Program-made: the position numbers and the translations under genes
Source of the DNA: Azospirillum sp.
GTDB taxonomy: Bacteria; Pseudomonadota; Alphaproteobacteria; Azospirillales; Azospirillaceae
Length of the DNA: 33,293 nt
Assembly: GCA_027483805.1 (NCBI GenBank)
Contig: JAIXTS010000392.1
Location: forward strand, 1 to 33,293
Direction of reading: 5' to 3'
Notes under the pieces: model-generated
The model's input: the letters and a program-made list of their open reading frames with translations, nothing else
Database searches by the model: none
What the model was told of the DNA's origin: nothing
Shown: piece by piece, positions 18,310 to 25,931 of the stretch
Layout of the letters: every line of letters starts with the position of its first letter
Numbering within the stretch: the first letter of the stretch is position 1

Positions 18310-18313
18310 ATGA
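18278..18313 (+). CDS. Possible 11-residue leader peptide coupled to the transglycosylase gene
   Basis: An ATG at 18278 has GGGGAG seven bases upstream, a better ribosome site than most genes here. The reading frame runs 11 codons (rich in Asn, Arg and Lys) and stops with TGA at 18311-18313, overlapping the ATG at 18310 as ATGA. This geometry would couple translation of the transglycosylase to the leader. It is too short to have recognisable function and could be accidental. Confidence 0.35.
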   Translation: MDNRNQKGRLR

Positions 18314-18978
18314 CGATGCGCCAATCCCGCGTTGCCACCCGCTCCCGTCAGGATTCCAACCTGCTGCTCGCCTTCGCCTTTCTGATCGGTCTGATGATCC
18401 TGGCCCTGCCGGCCCGCGCCGGTTGCCTTGACCATATTGTTGAGGCCGAGAAGGAAATGGGCATTCCCAAGGGCATCCTGCTGGCCGTTTCGCTGGTTGA
18501 AAGCGGCGGTGGCGGCACGCCCAGCCCGTACATCATGAATGTGCGCGGCCGTGTCCTGTTCCCCCGGTCGGAGGCCGAAGCCGCCACCTACCTGCGCGAT
18601 AATCAGGGCAACCTGCGCGGCAATGTCTATGCCGGCTGCATGCAGCTGTCGCTGGCCCATCACAAGCAGGCCTTCCGTCCGGTCGAGAAGATCGTGAACC
18701 CGGAAGCCAATGTGCGCTACGCCGCCAAATATCTGATTTCGCTGCGCCGTGAAACCGGAAGCTGGGCCGCCGCCGTCACCAAGTATAACGGTTCCTCCGG
18801 TGTGAAGGCCGCCGCCTATCAGTGCAAGATCAAGAACCAGCTGGTCAGCCTGGGTGCCGGGTCCAGTGCCGAATTGATCAGCACGTCGGGCAAGTGCGAT
18901 GTCAGCAATCCGCCGTCGGTCGGTCCCCGCACCCGCCGGGCGTTTGAGAAGCATGACGAGAATACGCCCGTCGGCTGA
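18310..18978 (+). CDS. Exported lytic transglycosylase-like protein (SLT domain)
   Basis: Protein of 222 residues with an N-terminal signal peptide or anchor (hydrophobic core near residues 18-36, ending LPARA) and a compact SLT fold. The catalytic Glu is probably that of SLVESG near residue 63. The usual GLMQ motif appears as GCMQLSLAHH, and NPEANVRYAAKYL plus AAVTKYNG complete the domain. The mature part has four cysteines (GCLD, AGCM, YQCK, GKCD), enough for two disulfides. Members of this superfamily cut peptidoglycan glycan chains, often to let flagella or secretion systems through. The ATG at 18310 has AAGGGA eight bases upstream; ATG at 18316 is possible. Confidence 0.85.
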   Translation: MTMRQSRVATRSRQDSNLLLAFAFLIGLMILALPARAGCLDHIVEAEKEMGIPKGILLAVSLVESGGGGTPSPYIMNVRGRVLFPRSEAEAATYLRDNQGNLRGNVYAGCMQLSLAHHKQAFRPVEKIVNPEANVRYAAKYLISLRRETGSWAAAVTKYNGSSGVKAAAYQCKIKNQLVSLGAGSSAELISTSGKCDVSNPPSVGPRTRRAFEKHDENTPVG

Positions 18979-19128
18979 TGCGTCGGCCCGCATAGGGTCA
19001 CCGGCGGCACTCTTTAAAATCATATCAACGCGCCTGCCCATGTCAGCCATGTGAAGGACGGGCTGGTATCGCAATGCGGTATGGCGCACGCATGACGGCG
19101 TCCGTCACGTTCGCCGAACCTGAGCTTC

Positions 19129-20070
19129 ATGCCGCGCCTTGCCACATTGCCGCCTGTCGCCCGCGCCATCCTGGCGATGATCGCGGCCGTCACGCTGTTC
19201 AGCGCCATGAATGCCAGCATCAAATGGCTGGGCGGGCGCTATCCGGTCAGCCAGATCATCTTTTTCCGCGCCCTGTTCGCCATGGTGATCCTGCTGCCAC
19301 TGATCTGGCGGGCCGGCGGGATCATGTCGCTGCGGACCAAGCGGCCCCTGGGCCATCTGGCGCGCAGTATCATCGGCGTGATCTCAATGACCTGCGGGTT
19401 TACCGCCATCACCTATCTGCCACTGGCCAATGCCTCGGCCCTGGCCTTCACCGCCCCCTTGTGGACAACCTTGCTGGGCGTGCTGGTGCTGGGGGAAAAG
19501 GTGCGCTGGCGCCGGACGGTGGCACTGGTGGTGGGGTTCACGGGCGTGCTGATCATGGTGCGGCCTGACGCGGCCCTGCTGCATGGCATCATGACGGGCG
19601 GCACTCAGGCCATCGGCAGCCTGTTCGGCCTGGCCTCCTCCTTCCTGGCCGCCTGCGCCATGATCTCCGTGCGGCGCCTGTCCGCGACGGAGCCCAGCAC
19701 CAGCATCGTCTTCTATTTCATGGCCACCGGCATCATCGTGGCCGGCATCGCCATGTCGCGCGAATTCGTGATGCCGACGCCGCATGATGCGGCCCTGCTG
19801 GTGCTGCTGGGCACTGTCGGCGGGCTGGCCCAGGTACTGCTGACCACGGCCTATCGCGGGGCTCCCGTGGCCGTGATCGCCCCGTTCGATTACACGGCCA
19901 TGCTGTGGGCCACCGGTTATGGCTTCCTGATCTGGGGAGAGGTTCCGCATCCGGCCGTGGCGGTGGGGGCCTTGATCGTGATCGCCAGTGGTGTCTACAT
20001 CACCGTGCGCGAAACCCGCCTGGGCGTGACCAGTCCCGTCAAGGCCCAGACCATCACGAAGAACAGCTGA
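19129..20070 (+). CDS. EamA/DMT superfamily transporter
   Basis: Inner-membrane protein of 313 residues with about ten hydrophobic helices arranged as two EamA repeats. The first repeat starts at AILAMIAAVTLFSAMNASIKWL and shows FRALFAM and the conserved LANASALAFTAPLWTTLLGVLVLGEKV. The second starts near residue 155 and has GAPVAVIAPFDYTAMLWATGYGFLIWGEVP. Family members export amino acids, nucleosides or drugs; the substrate cannot be inferred. The ATG at 19129 places the first helix at the expected distance; the ribosome site is weak. The stop lies one base before rlmJ, so the two are translated from one message. Confidence 0.93.
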   Translation: MPRLATLPPVARAILAMIAAVTLFSAMNASIKWLGGRYPVSQIIFFRALFAMVILLPLIWRAGGIMSLRTKRPLGHLARSIIGVISMTCGFTAITYLPLANASALAFTAPLWTTLLGVLVLGEKVRWRRTVALVVGFTGVLIMVRPDAALLHGIMTGGTQAIGSLFGLASSFLAACAMISVRRLSATEPSTSIVFYFMATGIIVAGIAMSREFVMPTPHDAALLVLLGTVGGLAQVLLTTAYRGAPVAVIAPFDYTAMLWATGYGFLIWGEVPHPAVAVGALIVIASGVYITVRETRLGVTSPVKAQTITKNS

Positions 20071-20071
20071 G

Positions 20072-20935
20072 ATGAATTACCGCCACGCCTTCCATGCCGG
20101 CAATGCCGCCGACGTCATGAAGCACGCTGTCCTGGCCTGGCTGCTGGACCGGTTGTGCGGCAAGGATACGCCGTACTTCGTGCTGGATACCCATGCCGGC
20201 ATCGGCCGTTACGATCTGGACGACCAGGCCGCCGGCCGCACGGGCGAGGCGCTGCGCGGCATCCGCCGGGTCCTGGCCGGCAACGGTGCGGCGGCCCTGC
20301 CCGACGGGGCAGCCCCCTATCTGGCCCTGCTGGCCCGGCTGAATGACGGGACCGGCATTGTACGCCACTATCCCGGCTCCCCCCTGATCACCCGCATGAT
20401 GATGCGCGAACAGGATCGGCTGGTCCTGGCCGAACTGCATGCCGATGACGTGCAGACCCTGCGCGGCGTCTTCCGGGGGGATGGGCAGGTGTCAGTCCAT
20501 CACATGGATGGCTGGCTGTCGCTGAAGGCGCATCTGCCGCCCAAGGAACGGCGCGGTCTGGTGGTCATCGATCCCCCGTTCGAGGCGCCGGATGAATATG
20601 AACGGATGGTGGCGGCTCTGGCCCTGGCTCACCGCCGCTGGGCCACGGGCCAGTATCTGCTCTGGTACCCGGTGAAGGACCGGGCCGCCGTCTGGCGATT
20701 CCATCAGATGCTGGAAGATACCGGCATCCCCAAGATGCTGGCAGCCGAACTCTGTTGGTCCGATGATGACCGCTCCGACCGGCTGAACGGGTCCGGCCTG
20801 ATCCTGGTCAACCCGCCCTGGAAGACGCAGGAAACCCTGTCCGCCCTGCTGCCCGCCTTGCAAAGCGGGCTGGCGGCGGGGTCCGGCCCCGTCGGCTGCC
20901 GCTGGCTGCGGGACGAAAATGGCAAACCGGCCTGA
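20072..20935 (+). CDS. rlmJ: 23S rRNA (adenine(2030)-N6)-methyltransferase RlmJ
   Basis: Methylates N6 of A2030 in 23S rRNA using SAM. The 287-residue protein starts with the highly conserved MNYRHAFHAGNAADVMKHAVL, continues with YFVLDTHAGIGRYDL (SAM-binding segment), YPGSP, and carries the catalytic motif DPPFE in VVIDPPFEAPDEYE. The C-terminal LNGSGLILVNPPW block is also typical. Only one base separates it from the transporter gene, implying translational coupling, though a functional link is not obvious. Confidence 0.96.
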   Translation: MNYRHAFHAGNAADVMKHAVLAWLLDRLCGKDTPYFVLDTHAGIGRYDLDDQAAGRTGEALRGIRRVLAGNGAAALPDGAAPYLALLARLNDGTGIVRHYPGSPLITRMMMREQDRLVLAELHADDVQTLRGVFRGDGQVSVHHMDGWLSLKAHLPPKERRGLVVIDPPFEAPDEYERMVAALALAHRRWATGQYLLWYPVKDRAAVWRFHQMLEDTGIPKMLAAELCWSDDDRSDRLNGSGLILVNPPWKTQETLSALLPALQSGLAAGSGPVGCRWLRDENGKPA

Positions 20936-21090
20936 ATACAGGTTTAGTTCCTTCATCTTTTGGTCATTGATCGCGTCTTGCAGGCGCCGCTGCCTTCCGT
21001 CAAAGTGCGAATGTGCCGTGCCGCACCCGATGGTATGAAACCTTTCGGACAGGTCGTGGTCGGCAATCGGGGGATTGGGGAGAGATGGGA

Positions 21091-21831
21091 ATGGTGCATA
21101 CGCCGCGGCGGCCCTTCATGGCGGAAATCCAGATGGCCAAGAGGTCGCCCACCCCCCGCGCGGGGGAAGCGGCGCTGGCCGGTCCTGGTCCCGCCCTGCC
21201 CGCCCCGCCGCCGGCCCCCATCCATGTTGAGATGGACAACAGCGAAGTGATGTCGGCCATCGGCGCCCTGGGGGCGAAGCTGGACCGGTTTCTGAGCGTT
21301 GATCACACCCAGATCGAAAAAATTCAGATCGAAATCTCCGACATCGCGGGCCGGATCAAGGCCACGAAGGTAGAGATGGCGGCCCTGCGCCACCCGCTGT
21401 CCAATCAGGACACCTTCCTGGAGGCCAGCGAACAGCTGTCCGCCGTGGTGCGCGCAACGGAAACGGCGACCAACAGCATCATTTCCGCCGCCGAGGAGAT
21501 TGAGGATATTGTCAGCGAGGTGCGGTCGCAGCTGCCCGAAGGCTATCAGAGCAGCCGCCTGAAAGACCTGAACGACATCACCCTGCGTATTTTCGAGGCC
21601 TGTAACTTCCAGGATCTGACCGGTCAGCGCATCACCAAGGTGGTGCAGGCGCTGGCCTTCATTGAAGAGCGTATCGACGGCATGATGTCCGTCTGGAACA
21701 CCAAGGAATTCGAGGCGATGCCCCTGCCGCCCGACATCTCCAAACATGATGCGGGTCTGGCCCTGCACGGGCCGCAGGAAGATAAGCCCAGCAGCATTTC
21801 CCAGGCCGATATCGACGCGCTGTTCGACTGA
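21091..21831 (+). CDS. cheZ: Chemotaxis protein phosphatase CheZ
   Basis: Dephosphorylates CheY-P to reset the flagellar motor signal. The 246-residue chain has a Pro/Ala-rich N-terminus, a long helical hairpin (about 70-200) and the catalytic block FQDLTGQ, with Asp175 and Gln179 equivalent to Asp143 and Gln147 of the E. coli enzyme. A flexible linker leads to the last residues, SISQADIDALFD. That tail resembles the CheY-binding N-terminus of FliM (LSQAEIDALL) rather than the VDDLLDSLGF-type tail of the enteric protein. The ATG at 21091 has GGGGAG eight bases upstream; ATG at 21085 and 21118 are alternatives. No other che or flagellar gene is in the window. Confidence 0.93.
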   Translation: MVHTPRRPFMAEIQMAKRSPTPRAGEAALAGPGPALPAPPPAPIHVEMDNSEVMSAIGALGAKLDRFLSVDHTQIEKIQIEISDIAGRIKATKVEMAALRHPLSNQDTFLEASEQLSAVVRATETATNSIISAAEEIEDIVSEVRSQLPEGYQSSRLKDLNDITLRIFEACNFQDLTGQRITKVVQALAFIEERIDGMMSVWNTKEFEAMPLPPDISKHDAGLALHGPQEDKPSSISQADIDALFD

Positions 21832-21966
21832 GACCAATCTCCCTCGCGCGGGACCGATCAAGAGGGATTTCATGGTCCCTCTGGCGCCAGTCGCCGGGCT
21901 TAAATCTGTCAAAGGGTAAGCCTTCGGCATATTTGTATAATCCGGGCGCCCCCCCCCGGCGGAACG

Positions 21967-22374
21967 TCACGCCACGTTCCGCCGCACCATGTCTTCCAAC
22001 CGCATCGTCCGCATGTAAAGGCTGTGGCTGCGTTCCAGCAGGGATCGCAGGGCATTGGGCAGCCCCTGATTGTCCGGGCCGGACGGGTCGGCGCAGATGG
22101 CCCCGCCGGACAGGGCGTAGTCATCGCCCACCGCCTGCTGCTGGGTCAGTTCGCCGGCATGGACCGCCTTCTGCGCCAGCATCCAGGCCATGACCTGGGT
22201 CAGGCGGCTGGTAACCCGCATGCTTTCATAAGATACCTGCAGACGAACGGTCGGTGGCAGGCCGCGCTGGTCCGCCGCCTCCTGATAGGCGACATAGTTC
22301 CGTGCCTCGACCAGAAGCGACATGGTCTCGTCATAGGCGCGGTTGAAGAAGGCCGTCGGTCGGGTCACCCGCAT
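21967..22374 (-). CDS. DUF1465 family protein
   Basis: Helical protein of 135 residues belonging to DUF1465, a family found mainly in Alphaproteobacteria and of unknown function. The recognisable part is ETMSLLVEARNYVAYQE followed by VSYESMRVTSRLTQVMAWMLAQKAVHAGELT. The C-terminal half (ALRSLLERSHSLYMRTMRLEDMV) looks like a further helix. The ATG at 22374 has a purine-rich GGAGGGAG run immediately upstream. A longer open frame continues upstream but lacks conserved sequence. It is divergent from the Hsp20 gene. A run of nine C lies just beyond its stop codon. Confidence 0.85.
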   Translation of the reverse strand: MRVTRPTAFFNRAYDETMSLLVEARNYVAYQEAADQRGLPPTVRLQVSYESMRVTSRLTQVMAWMLAQKAVHAGELTQQQAVGDDYALSGGAICADPSGPDNQGLPNALRSLLERSHSLYMRTMRLEDMVRRNVA

Positions 22375-22524
22375 CTCCCTCCGACCTTCATCACGCCCTG
22401 CCGGGCGCTCCGAAGGCCGTGAACAGTGGATCAGTGTGGCCCCTTCGATCCCGACTGACAATTGCGGCGAAAGGAGGTGATGGGTGCCGACACCGTTTGA
22501 TGCGGCATGTGACATTTTTTGAAG

Positions 22525-22559
22525 CCCCCTCTTGAAGGGGGATTGGACGCTGCTTAATT
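22525..22559 (+). promoter_or_regulatory. Candidate heat-shock (RpoH) promoter of the Hsp20 gene
   Basis: CTTGAAG at 22531-22537 matches the -35 element of alphaproteobacterial RpoH promoters and lies inside a perfect inverted repeat (CCCCCT-CTTGA-AGGGGG, 22525-22541). A weak -10-like GCTTAATT follows at 22552-22559. Transcription would then start near 22566, just ahead of the first thermometer hairpin, which fits. The -10 is a poor match. Confidence 0.45.
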
Positions 22560-22574
22560 GTTGAAGCGTGGAAG

Positions 22575-22671
22575 CGACGCCCGGTGTCGGGGTCGAAAAA
22601 CGCCACAAAACCAAGGGGCTGGCCGATATCGGGAGCCCCGCCCACCTAAGTATCGCTCCTGGAGGATACCT
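22575..22671 (+). ncRNA. ROSE-type RNA thermometer in the Hsp20 5' leader
   Basis: Three consecutive hairpins fill the leader. SL1 is at 22575-22595 (CGAC-CCCG stem with one bulged G). SL2 is at 22615-22639 (GGGGCT paired with AGCCCC, with further internal pairing). SL3 is at 22650-22669 and sequesters the ribosome site. In SL3, UCGCU (22653-22657) faces AGGA of the Shine-Dalgarno (22663-22666) with a single bulged G, exactly the UYGCU signature of ROSE elements. ROSE leaders block translation at normal temperature and melt on heat shock. Name and role rest on this motif and on the Hsp20 gene starting at 22672. Confidence 0.85.
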
Positions 22672-23136
22672 ATGCGCAGCTATGACCTCTCGCCGCTGTT
22701 CCGTTCCACCGTCGGTTTTGACCGCATGACGCGCCTGCTGGAAAGCGCGCTGAGTGGTGAGGATAACGGCCAGAACGCCTACCCCCCGTACAATATCGAA
22801 AGGCTGGACGACGACCAGTACCGCATCACGATGGCGGTCGCCGGTTTCTGCCTGGGTGATCTGGAAATCACCGCCCATCCCAACCTGCTGATCGTACAGG
22901 GCAAGGCCAAGGAGCAGCAGGGCGGCACCTTCCTGCATCGGGGCATCGCAGGCCGCGCCTTTGAACGCCGGTTCCAGTTGGCCGACCATATCCGCGTGAA
23001 CAACGCGTCGCTGGAAAACGGTCTTCTGCATATCGAACTGGTGCGGGAGGTGCCGGAAGCCATGAAGCCCCGCACTGTTCAGATCAACAACCTGACCCCC
23101 ACCGCCCTGCCGGGCGTGACCCAGGCCGCCGCCTGA
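22672..23136 (+). CDS. Small heat shock protein, Hsp20/IbpA family
   Basis: ATP-independent holdase of 154 residues that binds unfolding proteins in the cytoplasm. The N-terminus MRSYDLSPLFRSTVGFDRM is typical of IbpA-like proteins. The alpha-crystallin domain (about 38-130) begins PPYNIERLDDDQYRITMAVAGF, includes LLIVQGKAKE and FERRFQLADHIRVNNASLENGLLHIELVRE, and has the A-x-L-x-N-G-L-L motif. The C-terminus lacks a clear IXI motif, although VQINNL may serve. The ATG at 22672 has GGAGGA five bases upstream, and the ROSE hairpin covers that site, so translation is probably heat-induced. A strong terminator lies downstream. Confidence 0.96.
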   Translation: MRSYDLSPLFRSTVGFDRMTRLLESALSGEDNGQNAYPPYNIERLDDDQYRITMAVAGFCLGDLEITAHPNLLIVQGKAKEQQGGTFLHRGIAGRAFERRFQLADHIRVNNASLENGLLHIELVREVPEAMKPRTVQINNLTPTALPGVTQAAA

Positions 23137-23138
23137 CA

Positions 23139-23157
23139 CCCGGATCGCTGGTCCGGG
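23139..23157 (+). repeat. GC hairpin just after the Hsp20 stop
   Basis: CCCGGA (23139-23144) pairs with TCCGGG (23152-23157) around seven bases. No T-run follows, so it is more likely an RNA-stabilising hairpin than a terminator. Confidence 0.4.
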
Positions 23158-23240
23158 CGGGGGTCCCGGTCACCCGCGTTCCCGTCCCCGCCCGTCTGAC
23201 GACGGTCAATTGGGAACACACATTGATAGGCAAATAAAAA

Positions 23241-23274
23241 GAGGGCCGCTACGTTGGCGGCCCTCTGTTTTTTT
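23241..23274. terminator. Strong rho-independent terminator between Hsp20 and prpE
   Basis: GAGGGCCGC (23241-23249) and GCGGCCCTC (23257-23265) pair perfectly around a seven-base loop. TG plus seven T follow on the plus strand and an A-rich run precedes it, so it can also end the convergent prpE transcript. The remaining bases up to 23429 hold nothing recognisable. Confidence 0.93.
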
Positions 23275-23429
23275 ACCCGTTTCCCTGAAGCCCCACCCGT
23301 TCAACTCTGCCGAACGAGCAAGGCGACCCTATGTGCGCGACGGCTTCGGGTCAACCGGCCTTATCCGCCTGACAACGATGACCGTAAAGAAATCGTCATG
23401 ATTGTTGCCGAATTAGCGCACCCCTTATC

Positions 23430-25328
23430 CTATCCTTTCGCATAGCCGACGCCTTTCAGGGCGTCGCCGATCTCTCCCAGGATGGCAGGGTCATCAATGG
23501 TGGCCGGCATTTTCCAGGGCTCGCTGTCGGCGATCTTCTGCATGGTACCGCGCAGGATTTTGCCCGACCGTGTCTTGGGCAGGCGTTCCACAACGATGGC
23601 CTGTTTGAAGGCGGCGACCGGCCCGATCTCGTCCCGCACCTTCTTCACCACTTCCTTGATGATGTCGGCATAGGGCCGGTCTACACCGCGCTTCAGAACA
23701 ATGAAGCCCAGCGGCAATTGCCCTTTCAGATCGTCCGCCACGCCGATCACGGCGCATTCGGCCACATCCGGATGGCCCGACAGCACCTCTTCCATGGCGC
23801 CGGTCGACAGGCGGTGGCCGGCGACATTGATAATGTCATCGGTGCGGGCCATGACATAGATATAGCCGTCATCATCGATGAAGCCGGCATCCGACGTCTG
23901 ATAATATCCGGGGAAATCCGCCAGATAGCTTTTGAAGAACCGGTCACGTGCGTTCCACAAGGTTGGCAGCGTGCCTGGCGGCAGCGGCAGTCGGGCTACG
24001 ATGGCGCCGATATCGCCGCGCTTCACCTCCGTCCCGTCCGGGGCCAGGACACGGATGTCCCATCCCGGCAGCGGGACAGCGGTGCTGCCATATTTCACCT
24101 TCATCAGGCCGATGCCCAGCGGATTGCCGGCCACGGGCCAGCCGGTTTCCGTCTGCCACCAATGGTCGATGACCGGCACCTTCAGATGGGTTTCGGCCCA
24201 GTTCAGCGTGTCCGGATCCGACCTTTCCCCCGCCAGGAACAGGGCGCGCAGGCTGGACATGTCGTAGTCGTGCAGCAATTCGCCACTCGGGTCCTCCCGC
24301 TTGATAGCGCGGAAGGCGGTGGGGGCCGTGAACTGCACCGTCACCTTGTGCTCGGCGATGACCCGCCAGAAGGCGCCGGCATCGGGCGTGCCCACCGGCT
24401 TGCCCTCATAGACCAGGGTGGTACAGCCCTGCAGCAGCGGGCCATAGACGATATAGGAATGGCCCACGACCCAGCCGACATCACTGGCGGCCCAGAACAC
24501 TTCGCCCGGCCTGGCGCCATAGAAATGCTCCATGGTCCATTTCAGGGCCACGGCATAGCCGCCAATATCGCGCACCACGCCCTTGGGCTGCCCGGTCGTG
24601 CCCGATGTGTACAGGATATAGAGCGGGTCGGTGGCTTCCATCGACACGCATTCCGCCGGTGCCGCCAGCGCCGCCGCTGCCGCCCAATCGACATCGCGGC
24701 CGGGCAGCAGCGTTGCCGCCACCTGGGGACGCTGAAAGATCACGCAATGATCAGGCTTGTGGCTGGCCTGTTCGATGGCGGCATCCAGCATGGGCTTATA
24801 GGGCAGGACCTTGGTCCCTTCCACACCACAGCTGGCGGTCAGGATGGCCTTGGGCGTGGCATCATTGATGCGGGTGGCCAGTTCATGCGGCGCAAAACCG
24901 CCAAAGACGACGGAATGGATGGCCCCGATGCGCGCACAGGCCAGCATGCCCACCACCGCCTCCGGGATCATCGGCATATAGATGATGACCCGGTCCCCCT
25001 TCTCCACCCCAAGATCGCGCAGAACCCCGGCAAAGCGCGCGACCTTGTCCAGCAGTTCGGCATAGGTCAGCGTCTGTTTCACGCCGGTGACGGGGCTGTC
25101 ATAGATCAGGGCGGCCTGATCCGCCCGCCCGCCGGCCACGTGCCGGTCCAGCGCATTGTGGCAGATGTTCAGCCGCCCGCCGCGATACCAGCGGTAGAAC
25201 GGCTTGTCGCTGTCATCCAGGATGGTTTCCGGGAAGGCATCCCAATCGATGGCCGTGGCCGCTTCCGCCCAGAAACCCGTCGGGTCGGCCAGGGAACGGG
25301 CATGGATGGAATGGTAGGCATCGTTCAT
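23430..25328 (-). CDS. prpE: Propionyl-CoA synthetase (acyl-CoA synthetase, PrpE type)
   Basis: Adenylate-forming ligase that converts propionate (and often acetate) to the CoA thioester through an acyl-AMP. The 632-residue chain shows the P-loop YTSGTTGQPKGVV, the ligand-binding WWQTETGWP, the hinge and nucleotide block YYQTSDAGFIDDDGYIYVMARTDD followed by HRLSTGAMEEVL, and the catalytic Lys590 in RSGKILRG. The pattern VRDIGGYAVALKWTM and the AMEEVLSGHPDVAECAVIGV block fit PrpE better than Acs. The ATG at 25328 has GGGGAGGA four bases upstream, and a longer open frame to 25508 is unneeded. The 2-methylcitrate genes prpB, prpC and prpD are not adjacent. Confidence 0.92.
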   Translation of the reverse strand: MNDAYHSIHARSLADPTGFWAEAATAIDWDAFPETILDDSDKPFYRWYRGGRLNICHNALDRHVAGGRADQAALIYDSPVTGVKQTLTYAELLDKVARFAGVLRDLGVEKGDRVIIYMPMIPEAVVGMLACARIGAIHSVVFGGFAPHELATRINDATPKAILTASCGVEGTKVLPYKPMLDAAIEQASHKPDHCVIFQRPQVAATLLPGRDVDWAAAAALAAPAECVSMEATDPLYILYTSGTTGQPKGVVRDIGGYAVALKWTMEHFYGARPGEVFWAASDVGWVVGHSYIVYGPLLQGCTTLVYEGKPVGTPDAGAFWRVIAEHKVTVQFTAPTAFRAIKREDPSGELLHDYDMSSLRALFLAGERSDPDTLNWAETHLKVPVIDHWWQTETGWPVAGNPLGIGLMKVKYGSTAVPLPGWDIRVLAPDGTEVKRGDIGAIVARLPLPPGTLPTLWNARDRFFKSYLADFPGYYQTSDAGFIDDDGYIYVMARTDDIINVAGHRLSTGAMEEVLSGHPDVAECAVIGVADDLKGQLPLGFIVLKRGVDRPYADIIKEVVKKVRDEIGPVAAFKQAIVVERLPKTRSGKILRGTMQKIADSEPWKMPATIDDPAILGEIGDALKGVGYAKG

Positions 25329-25546
25329 TGTATCCTCCCCGTGATTTTCTGCTTTCAGTGGTGTATCGGCCGCTATATCTAAGCCCATTCGCTTATGGAA
25401 ACCCCCGGTACGAGTGGGATAGAAACGGACCATTACCACCGCGACGTCCTGAGCCTGACTCAGCCGGAACGCGCGTGCGGATTCATCCCCGACCTTGGTC
25501 TGCGACATTCGTGCGCGTCATTGCCAGACCGAAAGCTTTTGCCCCC

Positions 25547-25897
25547 ATGATCGTTGACAGCCGCCATATCATGTTTTCCCCGGAAGCCGTCCGGGAGGCC
25601 GTCAAGACTTTCCGCGAACTGTTTCCAACCAAGCAGCCGCCCGGCTTGCTGGGTCCCATCGTCATCCGCAGCGCCGATCCCCTGGTCCTGGGCGTGAAGG
25701 TACAGGCCACGGGGTCCAGCACCTATCGCGAGGTGGAGATGGAAGAGAGCGAGGTGGCCGCCATGCTGATCGTCTTCTGCCGGAAGATCAAAATTCCCCT
25801 GCCCCGCACGGCCAATAAATCGATCGAGGTGGAGGGCGACAACATCGCCCTGATCGTTTCCAAAGCCATGATGATGCAGCGCGCCGCAGGCGCCTGA
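25547..25897 (+). CDS. Conserved-looking hypothetical protein of 116 residues
   Basis: I do not recognise this protein. The frame has the GC-rich third positions of its neighbours and no competing ORF. It is predicted to be soluble: an N-terminal amphipathic helix (FSPEAVREAVKTFRELFP), a beta-rich middle (LLGPIVIRSADPLVLGVKVQATGSSTYREVEMEESEVAAMLI) and a basic C-terminal part (RKIKIPLPRTANKSIEVEGD). There is no signal peptide or membrane segment. The ATG at 25547 is chosen because conserved-looking sequence begins there; the ribosome site (GAAAG) is weak. It is divergent from prpE across about 220 bases and followed by a palindromic repeat. Confidence 0.7.
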   Translation: MIVDSRHIMFSPEAVREAVKTFRELFPTKQPPGLLGPIVIRSADPLVLGVKVQATGSSTYREVEMEESEVAAMLIVFCRKIKIPLPRTANKSIEVEGDNIALIVSKAMMMQRAAGA

Positions 25898-25931
25898 ACT
25901 CTCAGACCGAAAACGGCCCTGGCAGGGTGCG

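Noticed and set aside
22558-22671. Upstream in-frame start for Hsp20
   Set aside because: The extension would translate the ROSE leader; ATG 22672 has the ribosome site and a typical IbpA-like N-terminus.
22375-23139. Upstream extension of the DUF1465 frame across the Hsp20 gene
   Set aside because: The extra sequence is the antisense shadow of the Hsp20 gene and its leader; a purine-rich ribosome site precedes ATG 22374.
23718-25382. 554-codon plus-strand open frame
   Set aside because: Antisense to prpE, whose motifs are complete; shadow ORF of a GC-rich gene.
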